64,000 nucleotides of DNA from Globisporangium splendens. Taxonomy: Eukaryota > Oomycota > Peronosporomycetes > Pythiales > Pythiaceae. Numbering within the stretch: the first letter of the stretch is position 1; the number at the start of each line of letters is the position of its first letter. This document shows positions 43,182 to 52,448 of this stretch, piece by piece. The position numbers and the translations under genes were made by a program. The stretch lies in contig VFIW01000004.1 in assembly GCA_006386115.1 (NCBI GenBank), positions 744,001 to 808,000 on the forward strand. Direction: 5' to 3'. Under the pieces are notes generated by a model. The model had not been told where the DNA came from. It ran no database searches and worked only from the letters and a program-made list of their open reading frames with translations.

Positions 43182-45196
43182 CAACTTAGCATTGACTGGA
43201 TGAATAGGAAGATCTCCGTTGGCAAGTCACGCGATGTTGACTTGTGCTGCACAACAACGGAAGAAGTGGTATGGGTGTACACATCTGTGGAAGAGATCCC
43301 AGATGGCCCTTGTGATGTTGCGGTGTGCGATGGTCCCCCATATTCACAAGTGGTACCCATTTTGAAGACGACGAACGGAGGTGGAGCAGTCAGGCGCCAG
43401 AAAAAGACTGTCTCCTTTGCCATCGACGACGAGAAGGTTCGCGATGGCGTTGACAAGGGTGAATGGAAGTGGAACAAACACCCTTCCCAAGACAAGAAGA
43501 AGACCAGCAAGAGAAGTGTTTCGTCAAGAGTTCTTCGTTCCCCTGATCAAGGTACAAGTGGTGATGACGAAGGGAGTGTCGAAGCACAAGACATTCCAAG
43601 CGAGTTTGCGAATATCGCGGTCTACAGTGAAGAAGGTGACGTGGATGTAATCCGTCACGTGAAGATTGAAAATCCTCCAAGTTCAGTCGAAGAGTTGATT
43701 TCCTTGCCATCGATGAGCAAGAAGACACTGGAGCGCAGCCTAGCGAGAGGCGATATTGCGCAGGTGTGTGTGATCGTCGAAATGGTCGACGAAGGCTTCG
43801 TCAACACAGCATCGAGTGCGGATGCAGATGTGTTGGACGAAAAGACACGGAAGGAAAGGTTCGAGGAGCAGTCGTGGGACGCCCTCGAGAAGAACCCCGT
43901 GTATGCGCTTGCCAGGGAATATGAAGACATTTTCCCTGACAAGGTGCCGGACGAATTGCCATTCGACAGAGGCATTCGTCATGAGATTGATGTACTTCCT
44001 GGCACGAAGTACTGCATCACAAGACAGTGGCCGTTGCCAAAGGAACAAGTCGAGGCAATCGACGAGTTCTTTGCACAACGTGCTAAGGTTGGTCATGTGC
44101 GGGAGAGCAAGTCTCCGTATTGCAGCCCCACTTTCTGTGTGAAGAAGGCAACTGGAGGTTGGCGCATTGTTCACGCTTTCAACAAGCTGAACGACGCGAC
44201 AATTCCAGCCCAGACTCCGGTTCCACGCAAGGACATGATCCTTGATGGAATGGTTGGCAGCACCGTCTTTAGTGCTGTCGATCTGAAAGATGGGTTCTAT
44301 CAGATTCGAATGCGCGAAGACGATGTCCCACTAACCGCAGTGAGTACCCCGAGTGGTATGCTGTGGGAATGGTTAGTGATGCCACAGGGACTGAAGAATG
44401 CTCCTGCGACCTTCAATCGAATGGTCACGAACGTTCTTCGTCCTCTGCGAACATTTGCACCAAGTTACTTTGACGATATTTTCGTTCATAGTAAGACCAC
44501 GAATGGGAAGTCTGATGTCGATGTTCGTCTCGATCATCTTCGTCAAGTTTTCCAGGTCATGCGTGAGAACAAGCTCTACGCAAACTTGAAGAAGTGCATG
44601 TTCTTCGCCCCCGAGATCCCTGTTCTCGGTTGTTTTGTGGGCAAGAGCGGTGTTCGAGTCGATCCGGAGAAAGTCAAAGCTATTGACGATTGGCCAGTGC
44701 CAAAGAACGTCAAACAGCTACGACAATGGTTGGGTCTAGCCAACTACTTTCACAAGTACACGCGCAATTATGCAGCGTTGGTGCAACCCCTCACGCAGCT
44801 CTTGAAGAAATACATTGAGTGGAAGTGGTCGAAAGACCATGAGACGGCGTTCGAAGAAATCAAGAGGAGTCTTCGAGAAGCTCCTGTGTTGGCTCTACCA
44901 AACCACGACAAGCCGTTCCACGTCGTCTGCGATGCGAGCGACTATGCCATCGGTTGCGCATTGATGCAACACGATGATGAGGGTCATGAGCGAGTTGTGT
45001 CGTATCAGTCGCGACAACTCCGACCCGCAGAACGGAACCACCCAGTTCACGACAAGGAACTTCTGGCGATGAAGTATTCTTTGGTCAAGTTCCGTGTGTA
45101 TCTGCTTGGCGAGGAGCGCTTTGCTATCTACACTGATCACGCATCTCTGCGTACGGCAGTGAAGACTCCTCATTTGTCGCAAAGAATGGCGAGATG
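43182..45196 (+). pseudogene. Gypsy element 1 RT and truncated RNase H
   Basis: After the TAA the same frame encodes a linker (first ATG 43200), then RT with LKDGFYQIRM, MPQGLKNAPATF and catalytic SYFDDIFVHS, then RNase H with CDASDYAIG, HDKELLAMKYS and YTDHASL. It is cut at SQRMAR, just before the final acidic motif seen in element 2 (ILADALSR). Downstream codons to 45317 read into the inverted LTR. Integrase is absent, so this copy cannot integrate on its own. Confidence 0.9.
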
Positions 45197-45846
45197 TGTA
45201 AGAGGGCGCTATCCCAAACAGTCCCTCAAACACGGCACACACGCTTGTGCCAGAGGAAGCGATCTCCCGACTTGGAGGGAGGAAGAAGACTTGAGTACTC
45301 GAAGTAAAAATTTATAACTGAATTGAAATGGTTATGGTTCCTGTCACTACTTACTAATGAACCTCAAGGGATCCTACACGTTTTATAACTAAAACCTAAA
45401 CATACACAATAAAACCTATGAATCTGATATATAAAACCTTGGGTACACTGAGGTTGAACCTACGGGATCTTCTAGAAGCTTGAACTTCAAGTCTTGTGGA
45501 ATTCCCTGCAAAGTGATTGGCTCGTGCCACTCACTCCAGGTGGCAGAGACACGTCGGTCTCGTCGCCAGTGCAGTTTCCCAAGTAGGAACCATCACTCAG
45601 CACTTGATTAGTACATGGATGTCATTACTCTGTACTGATTAGTACATGAGAACAACATTCTGCACTGATCAGCACAGAGAACACTTGTGACGTCATCGAA
45701 TGACGTCACACGTGCATGTGGGGACTGTATTACTGTAATCCCTTTGTTATTTGTGTCTTCGCAAATGCACGCTGAAGGTGGTGTGTGACACACTAGATCT
45801 GGGAACAGATCTACCTTCATGTAATGGCTGGTTCCAGCCCATTACA
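45197..45846 (-). repeat. Inverted LTR ending gypsy element 1
   Basis: Complete 650-bp LTR in reverse orientation, starting with TGTAAGAGGGCG exactly at the pol break. It is closer to the element-2 LTR at 58755 in several small variants (for example AACGTGTAGGATC) and shares that element's left flank. Confidence 0.85.
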
Positions 45847-47406
45847 TATGATTGCTTGTATTCAAGTTCCATATTGGAACCAGCGACAGCACTTGCAGCT
45901 GGGACTTGTGCTTGCGCTGAAGCATATTCCTAAGCCTTTACGCTTCCCATCCCATCCTCAGAAGCGCTACCACCTCGTTCTGCAGTATAGGGAGAATGTC
46001 ACGACGGTGGTCAGGGTTTCAGCTTTAGAGTGAATACCCTACAAACAGCTCGAACTCCTCGAGGCCAGCGCCAAAGCTGGTATTGCGTATCTTCAGCCGA
46101 TGGCTGCAAGTAAGGCACTTTAAAACTCGTGCAAGTGATCGATCCGCCTCGTGTCGCGTGTCGTACGTGCAGAGATAATCGTTGTGTGCGTTCAAATTCG
46201 CCATTGCGCTGTGATATCAATCGATCATTCTCAGGGTTTGATTGCGTGTGCGAGTAGCAGGGCGTCGGCGGAAACACGGGTCCCTTCGTCGTCCACACCA
46301 CCAGCATCTTCAGAGCCACTGCCTTCGAAGACAAGTTTCCCTCTCTGCCCCAAATAAGTACATAAGCGCATAAATACATTACTCATCTGATTCCGCGTCG
46401 GAAACGCCCTCGTCGATGTCGTCGTCGCTTTGTTTCGTCTCCATGCTTGCTTTTGATTGCGAATGTAAAAGTGTGACAATAAGCTATAATACTGAGACAT
46501 CGATCTCCCTCGCTTTCATCTTTGCTCAATTGAGTTCAGATTACTATGCTCCTCCATTCCGACACGAGCCTCGTGTGCTTTTCTTCGGGAGATTGATCCA
46601 AACGAAGTTTTTACTCTGCTGGGCCAGAGGACGAAATTCATTCTGAGCATGTTGAAGTGGTCTATCATGGCTACTATATTGAGGATGTCAGAGGACGAAT
46701 TCAGCATTACTCAATGAGATAGACTATGATATTTAAGATTTGTGTGGCTTCATTACACTCCAGCATATTGCTGAGCAACATTATAAAACATATAAAACAT
46801 CATTGCCTGGAAATAACAGATTTTCAAATTCACTTCATTTTCAGCGGTACTTACTGCCAATTGTGTGCTACAAAGTGTCATACAATCAGTGGACGTGTGT
46901 GACGTCGGAGGATCGTAGCGCTACAGACGACAAAGAGAATGCAAGCAGCGATCTCTCGTAAAACCATGAATGCGTCCACTGGTGACCAGGCGACAAGAAC
47001 GTTTTGGTCTCGTGTGTGTATGGCGAGTAAGAAGTTCTGTCACTGTCAACGCTTGCAACTAATGCATGCAATTAGCAGGCACAGCACACGCCACAGTCAC
47101 CAAGAATTCCAACCCTTTTCTGAATGCCATTCAGCACAGGTTTGGAGTTCTTGGCGAGTGTGACCGTTCAGTCCAAGGTCGTCAGTTCCATGGCGCCATG
47201 TAGGAAATGCATGATGCAGCGTAGGTTTTAGCAAAGTTGAATGCCAAAAATGGCATGACTGGTGTGGAAAACCCCTCATCCCAAATATAGCCGGTCACTG
47301 GTGGAGATGCTCGTGCAGTGCTGAAAACCTGTTGCGTTGTTTTGAGGATACCATACCAGCCTCTTGCTGTTTCTGGACTAGAAGCCACATTCCCAGACGA
47401 AAGCTA
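45847..47406 (-). repeat. Inverted copy of the left flank of gypsy element 2
   Basis: Reverse complement of 57195-58754, with p pairing to 104601-p; homology ends sharply after AAAGCTA. It contains a 69-bp imperfect palindrome at about 47092-47160. No recognisable gene; open frames stay under 125 codons. Confidence 0.8.
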
Positions 47407-47983
47407 AATTAGAAATTATCGATGCAAATGTACGCTTTAGTGGCTTGAAGGTACTGATGAACAATGTCTAATGTTGATCAATCACAGGACTCAAAAGTGT
47501 CATGTGTGAGATGAAGATTTTGATGCACATACTGTGGTGGGACAGAGTGGTGTCTTGTTTTGATTGATGATTGTTGAGGTTAGGGTTCACACACAGAGTA
47601 CTCTTGTGTGGTCCACAATACTGCATCTTTGTGAGAAGCAATATCCTCACAGAGGTACCAATTACGAATCACTGTGAAATGTGGTATTGGCCATTGGTGA
47701 GTGGCTATAACGAAAATTCATTTAGAGTTTGTAGGCGCTATACAGATGTCGTATGATATGACGTCTTTCTAAGGCATATCAATGTCACTTTTGGTATTCA
47801 CCTCTCCTACAACCATCTTTTCTTCTCGTCATTGCGCCTGGTGACGATTCCAACATCCAGAATAATTGGTACGGCTAACCTCTTCGACCATTTTAACCCT
47901 GAATCTAGAGTTTACTTAAATCAGGTTTATTCTTAACCCGAAATTTTGGGTTGAGTCTGGGCTGAGGATTCTTTGTTCTACAT
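47407..47983. other. Unassigned single-copy spacer
   Basis: No gene, repeat or motif that I can support. Confidence 0.4.
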
Positions 47984-47995
47984 GACTTCATTTCA

Positions 47996-48053
47996 TCTTT
48001 ATCTTTCTATGGTAAGGTATATTTAGGTTCATCGTCGTGACCTACAATAACAA
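47996..48053 (-). mobile_element. LINE-B 3'-end stub, 58 bp, with 12-bp target duplication
   Basis: Matches the last 55 or so bases of LINE-B (compare 21315-21370) and is flanked by identical GACTTCATTTCA at 47984-47995 and 48054-48065. It is a very severely 5'-truncated insertion. A few substitutions relative to the other copies suggest a different or older source. Confidence 0.75.
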
Positions 48054-48065
48054 GACTTCATTTCA

Positions 48066-48429
48066 AGTGTCACGTACTTCGGCTGTCTTGTACAAAAAAC
48101 GGTTGCATCCTTTCTCTGGAATATACCCCTATCTGAAATAAAACCACATTTCGCAATGGGGTTATAAGGATACAACCCCAGTGTTTTGTGACACCTTTTA
48201 CAGCAAATAGAGCTGCCAAAATAGAAACACGATAAAAATGTTTCATCCAATCAGATATGTCTTGCATTTAAAATAAACGGGGAGTCTAGCGTCATCATTT
48301 TGGGCATGAGCTAATCATTTTTCGAACGACTCCTCAAAGACAAGGCGACGGTCTCTGTGATTGGTTGACTGCCTGCAAATCGATTAGTTTCGGACAGTCG
48401 CCACTTACGCCCGAAATCACACACGGATC
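48066..48429. other. Unassigned spacer
   Basis: No supported gene. A short minus-strand frame (48267-48070) has Lys/Arg/Cys-rich text but no start, domain or homologue that I can name. Confidence 0.35.
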
Positions 48430-48550
48430 GTCAACATGGGATGAATTGCTATCAACCGATTGCTTCTTCGAGAGTCAACATGGAGATGAAGTGTTGACGC
48501 CACGCACTTTTGTGAGTCAACATGGAGATGAAGTGTTGACGCCACGCGCT
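48430..48550 (+). repeat. 42-bp tandem repeat with hairpins upstream of the oxidoreductase
   Basis: GTCAACATGG recurs at 48430, 48474 and 48516. The second and third units are nearly identical (period 42 bp); the first is degenerate. Each good unit contains GTCAACA and TGTTGAC separated by 11 bases, able to form a hairpin or to serve as a palindromic protein site. It lies 250-370 bp upstream of the 48799 start codon. Confidence 0.7.
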
Positions 48551-48751
48551 TTTTCGAGAGCCAATTTTGGAGAAAACTGAGGAAGCACGTTGATGCATAC
48601 ATTTTGTTTGTCCGCGTGCGTTTATTTCATTACCGATAAGCAAGATTGCAACAGTTTGGACGAACTCACGGTGAACTACAAATACCAACGCGGCGTTTGA
48701 AGAAACCACTAGAAAGCCAGCAGCTCATTCTGAAATCTTCCCTCTTGTAAC

Positions 48752-48798
48752 CCCCACCACACACACACACACACCCTCTCCATCCCTCTCAATCAGTC
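48752..48798 (+). promoter_or_regulatory. CA/CT-rich leader of the oxidoreductase gene
   Basis: A run of CA dinucleotides followed by pyrimidine-rich CCCTCTCCATCCCTCTC directly before the ATG. Pyrimidine-rich leaders are common before oomycete genes. No clear Inr is visible. Confidence 0.3.
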
Positions 48799-49800
48799 AT
48801 GGCATCAATCCCAGCGACCTTCCGAGCGTATCGTTACGAGCAGCACGGCGCTCCGGAACAAGTGTTAAAGCTCCGATCGGACGTGAAGCAAGCCCCACTG
48901 ACGGCAAAGCAGGTACGCGTCAAAGTGCACAGCGCTGCGATCAACCCAGTCGATGTCGGTTTGTCGAATAACATTTTCCCGAAACTGCTAAGCTCTCACC
49001 CAACCCCCGAGCAACCTTTCGGCATGGGTCTTGATGGTGCCGGGACGGTGGTCGAAGTCGGGAGCGACGTGGAAAAGGATGGAGGCGTCAAAGTTGGTAG
49101 TGCGGTGTACTTCATGGCACCGTTCACGGCGTTTGGCTCCTTTGCTGAGTATCTGGCCGTGGACCGCGAATTTGTTGCGCTGAAGCCCATGACGCTGTCG
49201 TTCGACCAAGCCGCGAGTGTGCCTTTGGCGGGGCTGACGAGCTACCAAGCACTGAAAGAGCACGCGAAGCTCCAACCGGGCGAACGCGTGTTGATCCTCG
49301 GGGGTAGCGCCTCCACGGGCATATTCGCGATTCAGATCGCCAAAGCCCTTGGCGCGCACGTCGTCACGACAGCTAGTGCTCGAAACACCGAGTTCGTGGC
49401 ATCGCTCGGCGCTGATGAAGTCATCGATTACACCACGACCAAGTGGGTTGACGTGCTTCCTCCTCACTCCATTGATGTGCTCTACGACTGCGGCGTCGAG
49501 GCCAACATCTGGAGCACCAACGGACAGACTGTACTGCGCAAGGAAACTGGCCGCTTCGTCACGCTTCACCCCGTCGCCGACCCAGTTGCCTCCAAGCATG
49601 GTGCGAAATTGGTGGGACACGCCAAAGTGCACCCGTCGGGATCGCAGTTGAGCGAACTCGCGAAGCTGGCCGATGAAGACAAGATCAAGACCCCGATTGA
49701 CTCGCTTCACAGCTTCGAGAACGTGCTGGACGCGGTGTCGCGCATTTCGTCTCGCCGCGCCACGGGTAAGGTCGTGATTCAAGTTGCGCCGGACGCGTAA
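48799..49800 (+). CDS. NADPH-dependent quinone oxidoreductase-like protein (MDR family, no zinc)
   Basis: 333 aa, intronless, medium-chain dehydrogenase/reductase. Residues about 30-130 form the GroES-like domain (KVHSAAINPVDVG, GMDGAG-like GMGLDGAGTVVEVG). The Rossmann fold begins at VLILGGSASTGIFAIQIA, and GADEVIDYTT follows as in zinc-independent quinone reductases. Catalytic zinc ligands of alcohol dehydrogenases are not seen. Likely a cytosolic NAD(P)H reductase of quinones or enones; the exact substrate is unknown. Length matches the family, and GC-rich, well-biased codons contrast with the surrounding repeats. It is the only clearly single-copy housekeeping-type gene between the inverted arms. 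Confidence 0.9.
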   Translation: MASIPATFRAYRYEQHGAPEQVLKLRSDVKQAPLTAKQVRVKVHSAAINPVDVGLSNNIFPKLLSSHPTPEQPFGMGLDGAGTVVEVGSDVEKDGGVKVGSAVYFMAPFTAFGSFAEYLAVDREFVALKPMTLSFDQAASVPLAGLTSYQALKEHAKLQPGERVLILGGSASTGIFAIQIAKALGAHVVTTASARNTEFVASLGADEVIDYTTTKWVDVLPPHSIDVLYDCGVEANIWSTNGQTVLRKETGRFVTLHPVADPVASKHGAKLVGHAKVHPSGSQLSELAKLADEDKIKTPIDSLHSFENVLDAVSRISSRRATGKVVIQVAPDA

Positions 49801-50634
49801 TCGACGATGTAGGAGCTTGAGCAATTACGATGCGTAGGCAGACGCCACTTTTCATCGCATAATGCATGGTAGTCTTTCAGCCACAAAGAGTGGGTCTCAT
49901 TGGTTTGCAGTCTGCGAGAGCAGCGGTCGGTCGGAAATACTCAGAAAGGACGAATTTAGCCTTACGACAATGCGGCGCTCAATTGTTTGCGGAGTAATCT
50001 TCCATATGCATTGTCTGGGCAGTGACACAAGATGGACAAAATATGTTGGAAAAATACCAATTTACAGAAAGAGACCTGATCACTGTCGTCTCATGCTGAA
50101 CGCTGCGCCTGCTTGCGTCAGCCGCATAAAAAGTACGGCGGTCTCACTTGTCTCCTACTTGTCAAAGTGGACACTATCGGAGCCTGTTGCTCGCTCGCTG
50201 ATCGTCACCCACGCCAAGAAAAATAACAGCACGTTTGACTCACCAAGATTGGATAATTCCATCGTGTTATGTTTCTAAATAGCGTGCGAGAATTCATGGC
50301 TGCACCAATTTTCGTCGTGTCCACCAGTCACGGCTCGTATCTCGTGGAAATCAACACTATACAAAATCTCAGACAATGGTGAAACACCACCACACGAGGA
50401 AGCATCAACCAGTTCGAACACGTCAATGACTGATTTTTGAGTTATGAACAATGCAATAATAACACAGCTTCAGCAAATAGTGAAAACATCCTTGCATGTT
50501 GGTGAACAAACATATTTTGCACGCGACTAAAGTAAGCATCAGGCGCAGTAAATCTGCTCACACCCTCAACGCTTCCTTGTTTACTCGCGTGCTGTGAAGC
50601 GCTCCTGTGGCCGCAAACCGTTTGACAGATGCGC
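49801..50634. other. Spacer downstream of the oxidoreductase, with an old type-A-like flank
   Basis: No gene. 50127-50230 is a clearly diverged counterpart (reverse complement) of 17340-17450, lying at a similar distance downstream of copy 9 as that sequence lies downstream of copy 4. It is therefore likely an ancestral 3' flank of the family. Confidence 0.5.
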
Positions 50635-51072
50635 CTAGCACTTCACTCGGCCATCTGTTCGCTGGCAGTTGAAGACCGAAAAAGGAGAGCCGTCGTCGCA
50701 CTTGCCGCTTGCAATGGTCTGGGATTGCTGGACGTCGGTGCGGACGCGCCAGTAGCGAACCCACGCGCCTTGGTTGCCGTGGCTCTCGATAACGTATCCG
50801 TCACGACCCTGGAAGATCTGGCTCTGGACTTGGTCGGCCACCTGCTGGTAGCACTTTGGCGTCGAGATCCAGCACGCGACTTGCTTGCACTGCTTATTGC
50901 TCTTGAACAGACCTCCGATCAGAGGCAGCACGCTTGCGGCGATCGAGATGCCGTTGAGGATGTTGCTGCCCTTACCTTCGGCGACCTCAGCGACTTCAGC
51001 CTCGGCGTTCACGAAGGTGCTGGCGTGAGCGGCCGCGACGACAAACATGCTCAAAATCGCGTTCTTGATCAT
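50635..51072 (-). CDS. Secreted six-cysteine protein, copy 9 (type C, promoter P3)
   Basis: 145 aa and the most divergent member. Signal peptide MIKNAILSMFVVAAAHA, linker EVAEVAEGKGSNILN, hydrophobic ISIAASVLPLIGGLF, then KSNKQC. Cysteines 1-5 keep the family spacing. The C-terminus differs: CQRTDGRVKC, giving eight residues instead of seven between the last two Cys. Flanks are not part of the recent duplications, so this may be the founder-like or long-established locus. Confidence 0.85.
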   Translation of the reverse strand: MIKNAILSMFVVAAAHASTFVNAEAEVAEVAEGKGSNILNGISIAASVLPLIGGLFKSNKQCKQVACWISTPKCYQQVADQVQSQIFQGRDGYVIESHGNQGAWVRYWRVRTDVQQSQTIASGKCDDGSPFSVFNCQRTDGRVKC

Positions 51073-51147
51073 TGTGGTGTTGATGGAGGTGAAGGAGGAG
51101 GAGACTGGATGTCGTTGGTGAGTGGAGGACGTGTGGTCTTGAGGTTG

Positions 51148-51160
51148 TTTTGAACAATGA
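51148..51160 (-). promoter_or_regulatory. Initiator-like element, promoter P3 of copy 9
   Basis: TCATTGTTCAAAA on the minus strand, about 88 bp from the start codon, the same spacing as in P2. Further upstream, GAGATTTGCCAGGGCG-like sequence (51242-51260) recurs upstream of copy 10 at 56348-56366. Confidence 0.5.
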
Positions 51161-52448
51161 CCGATTTCAGAACGCGAGGGGTTCTGCCGAACTTCCTCGT
51201 TCGAAGATGCTTCTTCAAGATGAGGAATAGGATGATTGCGCGAGAAGATTTGCCAGGGCGGAATACATGTTCTGCCGCTCTTGTGGATTTGAGCGAGACG
51301 TTTTTGTTCATTTGAGCGCTTTTTTGCTTGCTTGTTGTCTGATTGTGCAATGGGCAGGATGTCATCGTTGGCGACGTCACTTTGGGCAGTCTACACCGCG
51401 CAGCTCAAGACCCCCGTGACAAAGCCAACCGGCTTTGCCGCACCAAGACCCCTCGCAATGAAACCCACAGGTGACGATGCGCCCACACGAAGAAAATAAA
51501 TGACATAAAAACTAGAAAATCACGAAAACCCCGTACGCAAGTGTGAGAATGCTTGTGTTACGGCAGGATATGATAGCTGAGAACCTACCAATTCTCTTCC
51601 CCGGGAAATCTTAAACTTTACGTTCAATAGATTTCTTATCATCATCATCACTTTGGGTAGTCGTGCGACATGGCATTGCGGATTACTGATTACATTGTGG
51701 AGATCAAACCACTCCCCGAATCAAGCGTAGGATGACAAACACAGATTTGCGATTTGCACCATCCCAGACATGTTGTGCAAAGGAAAATGGCAAAACATGT
51801 ACGAGTTCAAAATTAATGGCAGCTCATGAAAAGTTGCGCCAACAGGTATTTGCGAAAAACAATACTTGGGCGGTTGAAAGTAATGTCAGTCGGTGTATGA
51901 CCAATAAGCTGGACAAAGTGAGAACGTGTAGCTGCTGTGCATTCATTTTCGCAGGGATGTGCGAGACGAGCGAATGGGTTGAAGGCCAAACCCGATGTTG
52001 CGTGACGTTCGGTGGCTGCTTTCAAGCCGTGACGCTTCTTGTCTAGCTCCCCATATGCTGGCACAGCATAAAATCCCACAACTTGACTGTCCGTACCGCC
52101 GCGTTCACGCTATTGCTCCGTCGACACAGCCCCCACCTCCCCCGTCGCGAAATCTCCACTGAAGACACAATGTGCGACTCGCGGAACCGCTCGCGTCAAG
52201 CGTCCAAAATAGGGTTGTATCGACTTTCGGCACGAGCAGCTGCTCTGGCCCAATCAGTCTCAGACCCGCCAGCTCTATCGCCTCTTCTCTAGCCCAAAAC
52301 GTGTGTACTTTCCAACATGTTTATAACCTTTTCCTTCGGAGCATTCCGAGTGATTGTGTTGCATGAATCGTCGAAATTCATACACGTTTTAGCATTTTCC
52401 ATTTGCAAACTGTTAATTGGTCCAACTGGTGACCAACCTGGCAATCTT
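51161..52448. other. Spacer upstream of copy 9, no gene seen
   Basis: About 1.3 kb. The first 200 bp are weakly similar to the region upstream of copy 10 (56061-56470), an older shared promoter history. The rest shows only short frames without domains. Confidence 0.4.

Larger units (their letters stand above)
40926..45846 (+). mobile_element. Ty3/gypsy element 1, 3' part replaced by an inverted LTR
   Basis: Order: LTR (40926-41574), likely PBS (41577 onward, TGGTAGCACTTCGAGCGG), gag, protease, RT, partial RNase H ending at 45196, then a complete LTR in inverted orientation (45197-45846). Integrase is missing. LTR ends are TGTAA...TTACA. The domain order protease-RT-RNase H is that of Ty3/gypsy. 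Confidence 0.9.

Noticed and set aside
45197..45317. Extension of the gypsy element 1 pol frame by 40 codons
   Set aside because: It is out-of-context reading through the inverted LTR.
48070..48267. Minus-strand frame that superficially resembles a transposase C-terminus
   Set aside because: I could not match it to any transposase motif, and the frame is short and without a partner.
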